DNA from: Diphasiastrum complanatum | Lineage: Eukaryota > Streptophyta > Lycopodiopsida > Lycopodiales > Lycopodiaceae | DNA length: 60,000 nucleotides | NCBI GenBank assembly: GCA_029204225.1 | Contig: CM055096.1 | Coordinates: 63,829,240-63,889,239, forward strand | Reading direction: 5' to 3' | The notes under the pieces: generated by a model | Database searches by the model: none | Seen by the model: only the letters and a program-made list of their open reading frames with translations | What the model was told of the DNA's origin: nothing | Shown: one piece after another, positions 1 through 11,599 of the stretch | How positions within the stretch are numbered: position 1 is the stretch's first letter | Layout of the letters: each line of letters opens with the position of its first letter | Made by a program: the position numbers and the translations under genes

Positions 1-1110
1 TACACATGTAGGGTGCCAAATCCTTCTCACTTATTAACTGTGAATAATTGAATAACTTGATTAGGGTTGCCTTGATATCTGCAAACCTTCCAATAGTATT
101 CCCCACCAAAATTGGTGGTTGTCCCATGACACCTTGCGAGACTCTTTATTTCAGACTTTGATTAGCCTCATGTCGGACTTTTATTAGGTGATATTGGACT
201 TTCTCCATGAATTCTAGATGTGGCTCGTTGAAATCTCTATCGTGCGACAAAAATATTTATGCACACTTGATAGCCAATTGGATGTTGTCCACGTGATGGA
301 TTTTCTTTCCCATAAACCTCCCAACATTGTCGCATGATGGTACAATCGAGCAAGAGAGATTTGATCTTGCACCTGCTCAGATGCCATTGGGTTATGAGGA
401 TCAAATATTAATGTGGAAACAATCATCCAATCTGCAAGAGATGGATGCAAGTGAGACCAAGACTTTTACAAAAAATATTGATTGTCTAACCATCGGATCT
501 GGTGAGGATTGGTATTCTTGCGCATAAGCCTGCAATGCCCACTAGAAATCAATGACGATTGTACATATGAATGGTTGGTAGATAACTGGTTAGTTTAGTG
601 TATTGATAGTAACTTTGCCCAATGGAACTCCACACTCAATCCGCTTATTCCTTCGAGGCATGGGCACATAAAAAGGATTAACCCGCAACTATCTCGGGCT
701 GGCCACATAGCTCTTTATTGACTTTGGCTTCTTTTCAAATACAATCATGTGTCGTGGTGGTTGTTCTTCTAAGGCAAGTAGCTTATCTAGTTCTTTTCCT
801 TTTTCAATTTTTGAAGTTTTTGAATCTCACGACCCAACCGCCTTAGGAAGATTCATGTAGATGTTGTCGAAGAAATTCTTGTATTCCCTCCTCGATGGTG
901 ACAGGTCATTGAAATGATCTTTTTTTCGATACACTTTGTATTGATGACCCTGCTTCCATTGATGGTATTTCTTGAACATCTTCAACTCGCCCTTGTTCCA
1001 CATCCATTAAATTGGCACCTTTACCTCTTTCCTCTACTCTATAGTAACTTGTGGCGACGAGAATGAGGTATTTCAATTTGAGGAGTATCTTGAAGTGCTA
1101 TAGAGGCTGA
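1..1110. other. No gene recognised
   Basis: Only short frames without recognisable motifs occur here. The sequence could be decayed retrotransposon DNA continuous with the minus-strand coiled-coil frames that follow, but nothing in it proves this. Confidence 0.4.
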
Positions 1111-1461
1111 CTATTCATATCCCTTAATAATATCTTTGGCCTTTGATAATTCTTGGGTAGTCAACTTCTTATATTCATCAAATCTTTTTTGAAATCCTTC
1201 CAAGATTGATTCATAATTTGTTACCCTGTGGACCAGATAGCTGACCTCCTTTTGTGATACCAATTTGTATGCTATTGGTATATGAAGCAGATTGTTTTTT
1301 TTTTTGGTGGCCATGATATCCAATTCCTTCATATTGCGCTCCTTCTCCAATTGATCCAAATCTATCTGCCCCTGGAGCAAGAAAATTTGCTTCTTGGCCT
1401 TATCGACAACTTCGTCGACCTGATTTTGGGTTTTCAATAGGACATCTTGTAACTTGTCCAC
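1111..1461 (-). pseudogene. Coiled-coil protein fragment, unknown function
   Basis: I do not recognise this 116-residue frame. It is rich in K, E, Q and L with heptad-like spacing through roughly its first 60 residues (for example DEVVDKAKKQIFLLQGQ and LEKERNMKELD), so a coiled coil is likely. Stops break the frame on both sides. Another minus-strand frame lies about 190 bases upstream in a different reading frame, so both may be pieces of one decayed gene. A similar coiled-coil frame occurs on the plus strand at 10.9-11.3 kb, next to mobile-element DNA, so a retrotransposon accessory ORF is possible. A host gene fragment is the alternative. No start or splice sites can be assigned. Confidence 0.3.
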
Positions 1462-1649
1462 ATAACCATGTAAAGCCTAATCGTGTTGTTGAATGGCTTT
1501 TAATTCTTCCATCAGCTTGGCTTCACGTTGTTTTGCCACTTGGAGTTTCCAATTCAACTAGATTAGCTTCTGACTTATCAGGGTGTTTTCGCTGTCCAGA
1601 TCTGAAATATGATTTTCCAAAAATGTTTTCACCTCTATCATCTTCTGGA

Positions 1650-1955
1650 TCATTTGTCCCATGTTTGAATGGATTCCCAAGATATCACTAGATCAAGAGT
1701 AACACTTGGCCCATTGGATGGTAATGCAGCTCCTTGTTGGCCTTGAGGGCTGGATGGCTGGATCTGCTGAGTGTCTTCTTCTTCAAATATGTCTTCTTTT
1801 TTGAAGTTGTCTGGTATTGTCGCATCAAAGACCTTTGGGGATCTTTCACCAGTAGGGACCTTTAACATGTCTAGAGCTTGATAGACAACTAGTGAAAATG
1901 TTGACCTATCTTGTGGTGATCTTCCTACAATTCTATAGATGTGTCCAAGAACCAA
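1650..1955 (-). pseudogene. Acidic/proline-glutamine-rich fragment, unknown
   Basis: A 101-residue frame that I do not recognise. The first half is hydrophobic and mixed (GRSPQDRSTFSLVVYQALDM). The middle is acidic (KKEDIFEEEDTQQ) and is followed by a P/Q/S-rich stretch, the composition of a disordered linker. It is not in frame with the coiled-coil piece downstream on the same strand, but the spacing and orientation allow both to be remnants of one degenerate gene. The upstream 650 bases on this strand carry many stops. It could also be a chance frame. Confidence 0.25.
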
Positions 1956-2829
1956 TCAAATCCCTCTCCGAGAGAATTGGGATTAAAGGGAGGAGGACTC
2001 TAGGGTAAGATAAATGTCTCTTCAGCGTCTAAGGGGTTGGAGTCATTGATCAAATCCAAGAACAATTATGTATCTAGGGACATGGCAGTAGTGTGGGGAG
2101 ATGAGGTGGCTTGCACTTCTGTTGCTTAAACTATAGAGTCAATTGTAATAGAAGGCATTACTAACGAATCAAAGGTGAGGGTGGTTGTAGAGGATGAAGG
2201 AATTGAAATTTTAGAGTGAGTGGCAGCAGGTAGTGGTTGCACAGTTGGTGATGTTTGTTGAGTGTGACGATGGATCGTGGGAGGCCAAATGATCTCGTTG
2301 CGAACCTTTCATCGACTCTATGAGGTACTACCTTGGTGGAATGCTTCGTAGGTGCAGGTTGATAGATTGTCAGGACTGATCATGCTCGGAAACCATGCAC
2401 CTTGCTCTCTAAGAAGGATGTGACCAAGGACGGGAGAAGAGAGCTAACAACAAATTGATTTTTAGTATTGAATTTATGGCTCTCTTCAACTCGCCAAAAA
2501 TCATTTTGTACCAGTCGTAAGACTGGATTATCTCCTTATCAAACTCCAAACGGTTTATCAAATCTTCGTCCATCTAGGTGTTCCAAGACCATTGCTCCAT
2601 AAGATAGAATTTATTTGACTCTGTATGGTCCTTCACATGTGACTTTCAATTTTTTTTTTGATCAATTTTGTTTTGTAATCAGCATAGTAGGCTTTCATGG
2701 TTGTCTCATACATCTACAAAGATATTCCTTTGATCGTTCTAAGAAATAGTCTGAATCAACAGTTTGTAAAAATTCTGTTACAATTTAACGTTGTGTTTTC
2801 TCTTGTTTGGATTTTATATTCAGCAAGAG
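1956..2829. other. Decayed DNA ending in an LTR-like 3' edge
   Basis: No intact frame. The last ~130 bases before the priming-site cluster (T-rich, ending TATTCAGCA) look like the 3' edge of a copia LTR. The LTR's 5' edge is not visible. Confidence 0.35.
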
Positions 2830-2915
2830 TGGTATCAGAGTTGATAAATAATCATTTCTTCAATGCATGTACCACCCCAACAAGTGGTACTAGAGCTAAC
2901 AAGTGGTATCAGAGC
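2830..2915 (+). other. Three tandem copia-type primer-binding sites
   Basis: TGGTATCAGAG starts at 2830, TGGTACTAGAGC lies at 2885-2896 and TGGTATCAGAGC at 2904-2915. The last matches the 3' end of initiator tRNA-Met, the usual primer of plant Ty1/copia elements. The third copy is perfect. The first deviates at its last base and the second by an AC/CT change. A degenerate copia gag start follows at 2973, which supports the assignment. Confidence 0.7.
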
Positions 2916-2972
2916 TCGGTTCAAACTGATATAGCATTCATGACTAAGTAACCATATCTTAGATTGTTCACT

Positions 2973-3048
2973 ATGGAAGGTACATCTTTAGAGATCTGAT
3001 TGATTAATAAGTTCAACAAAGATGACTTTTAATTTTGGACTTTATTAA
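2973..3048 (+). pseudogene. Ty1/copia gag N-terminus, truncated
   Basis: Translating from the ATG at 2973 gives MEGTSLEI, a stop, then LINKFNKDDF, a stop and FWTLL. This matches the opening of copia Gag, where a K/LxGxNFxxW motif follows a short N-terminus. Two in-frame stops and loss of everything after about 25 codons make it a dead fragment. Its position 58 bases after a perfect tRNA-Met priming site fits the 5' end of an element. The remainder has been replaced by the hairpin and tandem-repeat DNA that follows. Confidence 0.6.
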
Positions 3049-3084
3049 TACTTTTGGACTATTTTCTGGATTTGGCAGCTCCAT

Positions 3085-3110
3085 GCTCCATCCGTCGCGG
3101 CGGATGGAGC
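3085..3110. repeat. GC-rich hairpin, 10-bp perfect stem
   Basis: GCTCCATCCG at 3085-3094 pairs perfectly with CGGATGGAGC at 3101-3110 around a 6-base GC-rich loop. It belongs with the CCACCC...GGTGG hairpins seen at 3181, 3331 and 31.9-32.7 kb. Confidence 0.7.
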
Positions 3111-3182
3111 CTCCCGAAAAAAAGAACAATTTTTTTTTTTGAAAAAGAATTTCATTTTTTTTAAAAAAATATGGGAGGCTCC

Positions 3183-3471
3183 ACCCATCATGGCAGGTGG
3201 ACACCTCCCACACACCTTTAACATAGATATTATAATATATACAATGACTTAATTGTACACCCCATGCATATGCATGAGGCGAGGGGATGTATGGGTTGTG
3301 CACCTATACATCCTATTTTGACAGGTGGACACCCATCATGGTAGGTGGACGCCTCCCACACACCTTTAACATAGATATTATAATATATACAATGACTTAA
3401 TTGTACACCCCATGCATATGCATGAGGTGAGGGGATGTATGGGGTGTGCACCTATACATCCTATTTTGACA
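3183..3471. repeat. 148-bp tandem duplication
   Basis: Copy 1 (3183-3330) and copy 2 (3331-3471) align at a constant offset of 148 bases with only a few substitutions. Each begins with ACCCATCATGG(C/T)AGGTGG, a weak CCACC/GGTGG hairpin, and ends at TCCTATTTTGACA. The high identity means the duplication is recent. Confidence 0.9.
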
Positions 3472-3516
3472 TACTTTTTTATTGTAAGTTTTTTTTTGTG
3501 TGCGGAGAGTGCATCG

Positions 3517-3688
<172 letters not shown>

Positions 3689-3699
3689 TATATGCTAAG

Positions 3700-5565
3700 G
3701 GCCAACAACTAAGGACCAAAGATTTTAAGGATTAAGGGTAAAGGGACAAGCCAAGGGCTAAGGGTTAAGATCCAAGGGAGAAGGATTAGGGCTAACGACC
3801 AAAGGCTAAGGAACAAGGGCCAAGGACCAAGGGCTAAGGATGAAGGGCGAATGGCCAATGGTGAAGGACAAATGACCAAAGGCTAAGGGCCAAGGGAGAA
3901 GGGTTTAGGGTTTAGGACTAAGGTTTAAGAATTCAGGATTTAAGGTTTAGGATTTAGGGCTAAGGGCTTAGGGTTTACAGTCAAGAGTTTAGGGTTTAGG
4001 TTTTTGAGTTTAAGATTTAGGGCTTAGGGCTTAGGGTTTAGGATTTAGAATTTAGGGCTAAGGGCTTAGGGTCTAGAATCTAGGGTTTAGGATCTAGGGT
4101 TTAGGGTCTAGGGCTTAGGGCTTAGGGTTTAGGGCTTAGGGGTTAGGGTTAAGGCTTTAGTATTTAGGGTTTAGGGACAAGGACCAAGGGCTCGAATGGC
4201 CAATGGCAAAGGACAAATGACCAAAGGCTAAGGGCCAAGGGAGTAGGATTTAGGGTTTAGGACTAAGGTTTAAGGATTTAAAATGTAGGGTTTAGGATCT
4301 AAGGTTTAGGATTTAGGGCTGAGAGATTAGAGTTTAGGGTTAGGGCTTAGGGTTTATAGTTAAGGACCAAGGGTTTAGGGTTTAGGATCTAGGGTTTAGG
4401 ATTTAGGGCTTAGGGCTTAGGATATAGGGTTTAGAATTTAGGATTTAGGGCTTAGAGATTAGGGTTAAGATTTTAGGGCTAAGGGCTAGGATTTTAGGGC
4501 TTAGAGATTAGGGTTAGAATTTAGGGTTTGGACTAAGGGCTTAGGGTTTAGGGTCTACGATTTAGAATCTAGGGCTTAGGGTTTAGGGTTTAGGGTCTAG
4601 GGTTACGGCTTAGGGCTTAAGGCTTAGGGTTTACGGCTTAGGGCTTAGGGCTTAGGATTTACGGTTTAGGGTTTAAGACCAAGGACCAAGGGCTAAGGAT
4701 AAAGGGTGAATGACCAATGGCGAAGGACAAATGACCAAAGGCTAAGGGGCAAGGGAGAAGGGTTTAGGGTTAGGGCTAAGATTTAAGAATCTAATATTTA
4801 GGGTTTATATTTTAAGGTTTACGATTTAGGGCTAAGGGTTTAGGGTTTAGGGTCTAGGACTTAGGGTTTACAATTAAGGGCCAAGAGTTTAGGGTTTAAG
4901 ATTTAGGGCTTAGGGCTTAGGATTTAGGATTTAGGGCTGGCCAAGGGTTTAGGGTTTAGGGTTTAGAATTAGGGTTAAGGATTTATGATTTAGGGTTTAG
5001 GGCCAAGGGCTAAGAGTTAAGCTCAAAGGACCAAGGATCAAGGGTTTAGGGTTTACAATTTAGGGCTAAGGGTTAAAGGTTAAGGGCCAATGGTGAAAGG
5101 CCAAGGGCCCATACGAAGGACGAAAGGCCAAGGGTTAAGGGCTAAGGACAAAAGATTAAAGGATGAGAATTATGGAAACATAAGGACGAAGGGGTAAGAG
5201 CGAGGGGCCATGAGTTAAGTATCATTGGCCAAGGGCCAAGGGAGAATGACTAAGGGACAAGAGCTAAGGGCTGAGGGCCAAGGGCCAAGGGTTAAGGATC
5301 AAGGGCTGAGAGTTAAGGTCTAAGGGCTAAGGGTTAAGGGCTAAGGGCCAAAGGTCAAGGATAAATGGCTAAGGACCAAGGATTAAAGGACAAGGGCTAA
5401 GAACCAAGGGTTAAGGGCCAAGAGCCAAGGGAGAGGGATGAAGGGGCCAAGAGCCAAGGGTCAAGGTTTAAGAGTTAAGGTCCAAGGGCCAAGAGTCTAA
5501 GGGTTAAGGTCCAAGAGACAAGGGTATAGGGCCAAGATTTACGGGACAAGGGTTAAGGGCCAAGG
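3700..5565. repeat. Degenerate telomere-like heptamer array with higher-order units
   Basis: The stretch is built from heptamer-like words of the TTTAGGG plant telomere type plus the variants CTTAGGG, CTAAGGG and CCAAGGG, all with the G-rich strand on plus. A longer block is repeated three times. It starts with GGACCAAGGGCT and runs through ATGGCCAATGG, AGGACAAATGACC and AAAGGCTAAGGG into TTTAGGG words, at about 3823, 4181 and 4683. The array therefore has a higher-order structure. No protein is encoded. Confidence 0.88.
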
Positions 5566-5566
5566 G

Positions 5567-6204
<638 letters not shown>

Positions 6205-7130
6205 AAAATCAGAACCATAGAGAAGCTGGAAGGAGCATCGGGGTATTCACTCTGGAGATGGAAAATGAAATGATCCTCATGGAGAAAATGTTGTGGGAGA
6301 TTGTAGAGGGATCGGAGAAGAAGTCGCAAGTAGAAGCGGAAGGAGTTCCGATCGATGAAGGAGCGGAGAAGTTGTTTGACATGCGTGAGTGGAAAGATAT
6401 GATCACGCTGGGAGACACACCAGCAGCGTAGGTGCAGGATGCGACTACAACCAAGGATGTGTGGGACACGCTCAACAACATATATGAAGGAAAATCCTGT
6501 CACCAACATCTTATTACTGCAATGAAAATTAGCAAATGCAAGAATGGCAGAAGGTGATCCTTTGAGTGTGCATTTAAAAAACATGAAGAGCATAGCCAAA
6601 TAACTAGAATCGGCAGGAGCACCAGTGGAAAAAGTGCATTTGATTTTCACCATATCAGGGAGCTTGTCGACATCCTATGAGCCGTTGATCATGATACTAG
6701 AGGGGTGCAAAGTGGAGGATCTGGAGATCAGCTATGTGACTCAGAGGTTGCTCCAGGAGGAAGAAAGAAGGAAGAGCATGCCAAGGACCCATGAACATGC
6801 TCTGATAGGTAGACTTGCACAGACAGACTTGGGACAGAAGCAGGAATCGGAAAAAGGGACTGGAGGCACGAGTCAAAAATAGGAGGAGAAGCTTGGAAAC
6901 TTAGAATGGCATGGTGAAAACAAGAAATCTAACTATCTTGACAAGGCATAGAGGAGAAAGAACATGGTCTACTATTATTGCAACATCATAGGCCACATAG
7001 CCAGGAAATGCAAGAAGAAAGCGGAGAACATGCGAAAGCGTGGAGAAGCCCAAACGAATGTTGTTGAGACAGAAGAAAAGAAGAAGAACATCGCATTTAT
7101 GGTAAGGGTATGTGATGAAAAAGAAGCACA
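6205..7130 (+). pseudogene. Ty1/copia gag remnant (UBN2-type plus zinc knuckle)
   Basis: Read across frameshifts, the plus strand encodes a copia Gag. IEKLEGASGYSLWRWKMK matches the N-terminal KLxGxNYxxWKxKM motif. KDVWDTLNNIYEGKS and MEKVHLIFTISGSLSTSY follow as in the UBN2/retrotran_gag domain. Around 6963-7020 there is YYCNIIGHIARKCKK, a CCHC zinc knuckle whose first Cys has become Tyr. At least two frameshifts and several stops (for example at 6429 and 6555) inactivate it. Protease, integrase and RT are not present downstream, where a minus-strand element's LTR region begins. Gag would package element RNA in the cytoplasm; this copy cannot. Confidence 0.75.
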
Positions 7131-7289
7131 CTGATGGAAATTCGTAGTCGCGGAGGCGAAGCAGCTACGATTCTCTTGCGATTCGAATGGAGTTCAGATG
7201 TGGTCACTGAACACTGCCAGTTGAGTCACTCCTACAGTCCTCCAAAATGTAGTTAGGCACTGTTGATCTACGTTTATGGATTAATGCAG

Positions 7290-7797
7290 CATTCAGCAAA
7301 TTCAACCAATGTGCGGAAAGAAATGAATGGGAGAATCAAACACATGAATAATAGCAGACACATTTGCATACAAGATCATACAACGAAAAAGAAGACGTGA
7401 TCAATGGCTACAAGATCATCTATTGATTTTTCTTTGATTCTTCAAGCACTGCATGCAGATCCATGCAGTGCGTCGACGTGAGAGAAAATACTATTCTCTC
7501 ACGAATAGGTGTTTCGCTTACTAGCGGACTTGTGGATCTCTATGGATCTTGATCACAGAACACGTCTCTCACGCAAGCGGACTTCTTGTCTGTATTTCAT
7601 CTTGATTGCTTACTAGCATCAGACTTCTACACTATATGTGTATTCTCTGTCATCTTGTGTCAAGTATCATCCAGTAAGTATATAGTCGTTATATGCAACT
7701 TTTAAGATTAGAGTGACTAAACATCTACAACTAATCAAAAAATTATAAGAGTGGCAGATTAGCCACGAACTAGAGTGTATTTGCTGACGTCATGCCA
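7290..7797 (-). mobile_element. Probable 3' LTR of the minus-strand copia element
   Basis: This AT-rich stretch lies just beyond the end of the RNase H frame on the minus strand, where a 3' LTR is expected. It carries a minus-strand TATA-like ACTATATACTTAC near 7675-7690. The exact TG/CA borders are uncertain and no second LTR copy remains for comparison. Confidence 0.45.
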
Positions 7798-9249
7798 TTA
7801 GGTCAGATATCTGTACTTTTGGGTACTTGCATGATCTTCGCTGATACTCTTTGGAGCGTGAGGGCAGAAAGTCTTTTGCGACGTTTTTTGTGTCTCGTCG
7901 TTGGTTTCGTCTGCGTCGTCTGACTTTCTCGTGCTTGACCACAAAAGATTCTCATTCGCAAATCTTTCATGTTCGTGTCTTCTCGTCAAGTATTCGTGAA
8001 ACTTTCGTGTTCGTGTCTTCTCGTGACTTTTGTGTTTGCGAACATCTTCATCTAGAAGAGGGCTGAAAGCTAGCAAAGCTTTGCAATTAGAAACGTTTTG
8101 TTTTTTCAGCTCCCTCTCAAAGCATGATAGCTTTATGATCCTGAGACTACTCCTCTGTCTCTCAAAGAGTCCTTTGTCCAGGACTTTGGTGAAGATATTC
8201 GCAACCATGTCCTTCGTTCCGACGAAGGTGGTCTATAGCATCTTCTTTTCAATTAGATTCCTGATCAAGTGGTACTTGATCGTAGTGTGCTTCATTCTGG
8301 AATGAAACACGGGATCTTTCGTCAGGTGTATTGCAGAGGTGTTGTCCATCTGCAAGACCAGGGGCTCGTTCCTTGTTCCACCCAATTCGTCCAAGAACTG
8401 CCTTAGCCAGATTATCTCGTTGGCCATCTTTGCTGCTGCAACATATTCTGCTTCGCAGGATGACTGGGCTTCAACAGTCTGCTTCTTGCTGACCCAGAGA
8501 ACTACTACACTTGATGCGATGGTGCATCCTCCTGAGACACTTTTACAGTCGTCCTTGAGAGATGCGCAGCTAGCATCGCTGTAGGAAAGTATCCTGAAAC
8601 CTGCACCACGATAATAACACAAGCCATAATCCCTCGTTAATTGAAGATATTGCAAAATTTGTTTTGCGATTTTCCAATGTATCGAGCCTGGATTCGTGCA
8701 GAATTGGCTCATCCTGAATACTACATAGGCAATATCAGGATGTGTGTTGTCAGCAAGGTACATCAGTGATCCTATCAGCTTCTTGTAAGGTGTTAGCTGC
8801 ATCTGTTCTCTATCTTCCTCAGTCTTTGGACAGTCATCATTTGTTAGTACTGTCCCTGTGAGCATTGGAGTATTCGCTCCTTTGCAGTTCAACATCCCAA
8901 AGTCCTGTAGGATCTTCTGGGTGTATCTGGATTAGTGAAGGTATAACCTACCTCCCTCATAGTCCCTTTTGATTTGTAAGCCTAGGTAACACCTGGCTTC
9001 TCCCAGATCCACTATCTTGAAATATTTAGAGATATCTGTCTTCACCTCAGTGATCAGCTATTCACTCCTGCAAAGTATCAGAGTGTCGTCTGCATATATA
9101 GCCACAATGACGATCTGCCCATCTGTAACTCTGACATATACATTGGAGTCAGGCAACAAAGGCTTGAATCCTAATGATTTTAGGGCTTGATCTTTCTTCT
9201 TGTACCATTGTCGGGTTGATTGTTTCAGACCGTAGATGCTTCTATGCAT
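7798..9249 (-). pseudogene. Ty1/copia RT C-terminus and RNase H
   Basis: Three adjoining minus-strand frames give the 3' half of copia Pol. At 9058-9249 MHRSIYGLKQSTRQWYKK and the catalytic AIYADDTLI motif mark the reverse transcriptase. At 8233-8895 come the linker after RT (IGSLMYLADNTHPDIAYV) and RNase H (YSDASCASLKDDCKSVSGG, EAEYVAAAKMANEIIWLRQ, DNTSAIHLTKDPVFHSRMKH). At 7798-8208 MVANIFTKVLDKGLF is the RNase H end, followed by an unrelated charged tail. The element lacks integrase: the RT frame abuts gag-protease at 9263. Frame changes between the three pieces make it non-functional. Confidence 0.85.
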
Positions 9250-9262
9250 TCTACATGCATAG

Positions 9263-10340
9263 TCAGGAAGTAAATTCTGAGTCTAGGATCACCTCATGTG
9301 TGTCAGATGTCGATGCTGCACACACGTCTTCACAGATGTAGGCGGTTGAATAATTTCTGTTCGTTCTTTCTTCGCCCATCTTCGAGCTCTCAAGCTCCTC
9401 GACATAGGATGAACTGTTGTTGTTCTCCTGTCTGTTCTGCGCTGATTTGTTCCTCGGGTTCTGGCGGCAATCCACGGCTGCATGACCCTTCTTGTGGCAA
9501 TGGATACACTCAGTCTTGGAATTGAGCCAGCATATATCTACTATATGCCCATCTCTTCTGCATCTCACGCAAGTCTTCTTGTCTGCACCTTGTTGTTTCG
9601 ACCTCCCTTTGGTCTTCCAGTTGCCCTTGCTTGTTCCCTCTGCTTGTTGATCACAATCCTACCTCTGATTTTGACTCCCTCTTAGGCTTAGATTGTTTCT
9701 TGGATTTCTCTTTGTTGTCATAGAGGACCTGGTTAGAACCATCTTTGTGATCAAGATGTTCTCTAGCCTCGACTTCCTCTTGAATCTCGACAATCGTCTT
9801 TTCAAGGTTCATGGTAGGATCTTTCACAAGCAAGGTTCTTGTTGTCTGGAACGATCTGGGTAAGGCTCTCAACAGGTACGTGAGCTGCTTCTCAACTGAC
9901 ACTGCATTCTTTGCTCTAGAGTTGTGTAGAGATAGAAACAGATCCTTCATCTTTCTTACGAAAGAAGTGAGGTCTTTTCCATCCCACTGTAGATTCGTCA
10001 ACTGATCTTCCAGCATCATTATTTGATTTTTTGATGTCATCTGAAATCTAGTGAGTAATGCATCCCACATCTCCTTAGCCTTGGAGAGTGTTGCCAGGTC
10101 AAGTGTGAGACTATCTTCGATGGAAGATGATAGCAAGGCTACTGTCTTGTCGTTTTCCTCCCTCCATTCGTGTACCTCCTTGCCTGATGTCATAGGCATT
10201 TCTTCTATGCCATCCACCCAGGGGAAGAGTCCTTCACCCTTGAGTATCAGTGATGTCTTAACTTTCCTGGCTAGAAAGTTAGATCCTGAAGAATCAAGTA
10301 TTGTGCAGATCTTGCTCTGCATGCTGCTGATTGAAGCCAT
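9263..10340 (-). pseudogene. Ty1/copia gag, zinc knuckle and protease stub
   Basis: The frame at 9651-10340 starts MASISSMQSKICTILD and reads WDALLTRFQMTSKNQIMMLE and TSFVRKMKDLFLSLHN, the copia Gag (UBN2) pattern. The next frame (9263-9568) contains CxxxKGHAAVDC-type knuckle residues and ends VILDSEFTS, which corresponds to the aspartic protease motif with DSG changed to DSE. The coding then jumps straight to reverse transcriptase at 9249, so protease, the integrase and the front of RT were deleted. Gag start chosen at 10340 because the conserved N-terminus begins there. No tRNA-Met priming site is visible upstream. Confidence 0.8.
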
Positions 10341-10423
10341 TGCTTCTTGGAGTCTGTTCCCTCGTTGATGGTTGTTTTTCTGAATGTTTGGCCTCCTAGA
10401 TCTGCTAGCTTCTCAACTATGTC

Positions 10424-11491
10424 ATGCAATCTGAGCGAAACAGAAGGACATATTTCTACCACTGTCCAAAATCAAGAAATTATTATTACAAAAGGATTTT
10501 ACTATCGAGTTTTAAATTTGCCTATGGACGGCTGTTACAAAGCCAGACTTCATCACAGAAAGTGGAGTTTTCCAGGAAGAAGCTTATCTTGAGAAACGAG
10601 AATATAAACTCTCTTACATCAGAGATCCCAATCTCAAAAGGTGATATTAGAATTGCATCGGTACTACCAGAGCTAGCCCCTTCAGTAGAGGCTGAATTCC
10701 AAATGCAAGCATCAAAGGCAACCACTGTAGCGAAGGCATCATCATCATCAAGCCAGCACCAAGGAAGCTCGGTGAGGATGTCTTCTCCGTCGTTGTCCAG
10801 TGCGGAAAGAGCAGAGAAGCAGAAGAAGAAAGAGAGGATGTTGCTGAGCAGGAGCAGAATCACGATGATATTCCACAGGAGCCAGCACAAGAAGAAGAAG
10901 AACAAATTTTTGATATTCAGCAGAAAAGCGAAAGTAGTGTCGAGGCTAATTTAGAAAGATGCAAAACTGGAGGAAATCAAGGCTGAGCTATCACATAAGA
11001 GCGAAGAGCTTGAAGCAGCCCAAACAGAGCTGAGCAAGAAAGATGTAGCCCTTGAAGAAACAAAAGGAAGACAAGATGCTACGTTGGAAGTATTGGAGCA
11101 AATTCAAGAGCTGTCCAATGCTTTTGAAAATGAAAATCTATTGCTCGAACAACAGATTCAGACCCTTCAGGCTTCTTTGCAGGAGGAAAGACACATATGA
11201 ACTACTCTACAGAGTAGTAATGAGGAGCTGAGCGACAAACTCAGCAATGCCCAAGACTTTGTTGCCCAGCTGCAGAATTCTGTAGATATGTTGAGGAGAG
11301 GCAACCAAATTTACAAGAGACAGGCCAAAGAGGCAATTTTATGGCGGATAAGTGCCGAACTCACATTGGGAGCCTGCGTATCTCATGGCAGATACATGAT
11401 CGACCCAATAGCTTGGAAGGGAATCCAAAAAAGAATGATCCAAACCTTCCAGCTGCAATATCTGCAACCTCATGCAAGAATCTATTTTAGA
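10424..11491 (+). pseudogene. Serine-rich/coiled-coil protein remnant, unknown
   Basis: I do not recognise the protein. The first frame (10424-10954) has a basic N-terminal part, then Ser-rich KASSSSSQHQGSSVRMSS and a Lys-rich stretch. After a stop the same strand gives a long heptad-patterned coiled coil (about 10960-11270: EELEAAQTELSKKDVALEE, LLEQQIQTLQASLQEE, EELSDKLSNAQDFVAQLQ) and a C-terminal frame at 11288-11491. Stops and a frame change interrupt it. It lies between a copia gag and a CACTA transposase piece and resembles in style the coiled-coil fragment at 1.1 kb, so an accessory transposon protein or a captured host gene are both possible. Confidence 0.4.
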
Positions 11492-11599
11492 TAATATGCA
11501 ACATTACTCATTTTATACTCAATGGTGTTGTATTAATCCTAAGGTGTTTTTACAAAAAAAAAATTGACTCTAACATTACACTCACAATTAAGTCAGTTG

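Noticed and set aside
8339-8584. Plus-strand frames opposite RNase H (also 12518-13068 opposite integrase)
   Set aside because: They are shadows of the minus-strand copia coding sequence.
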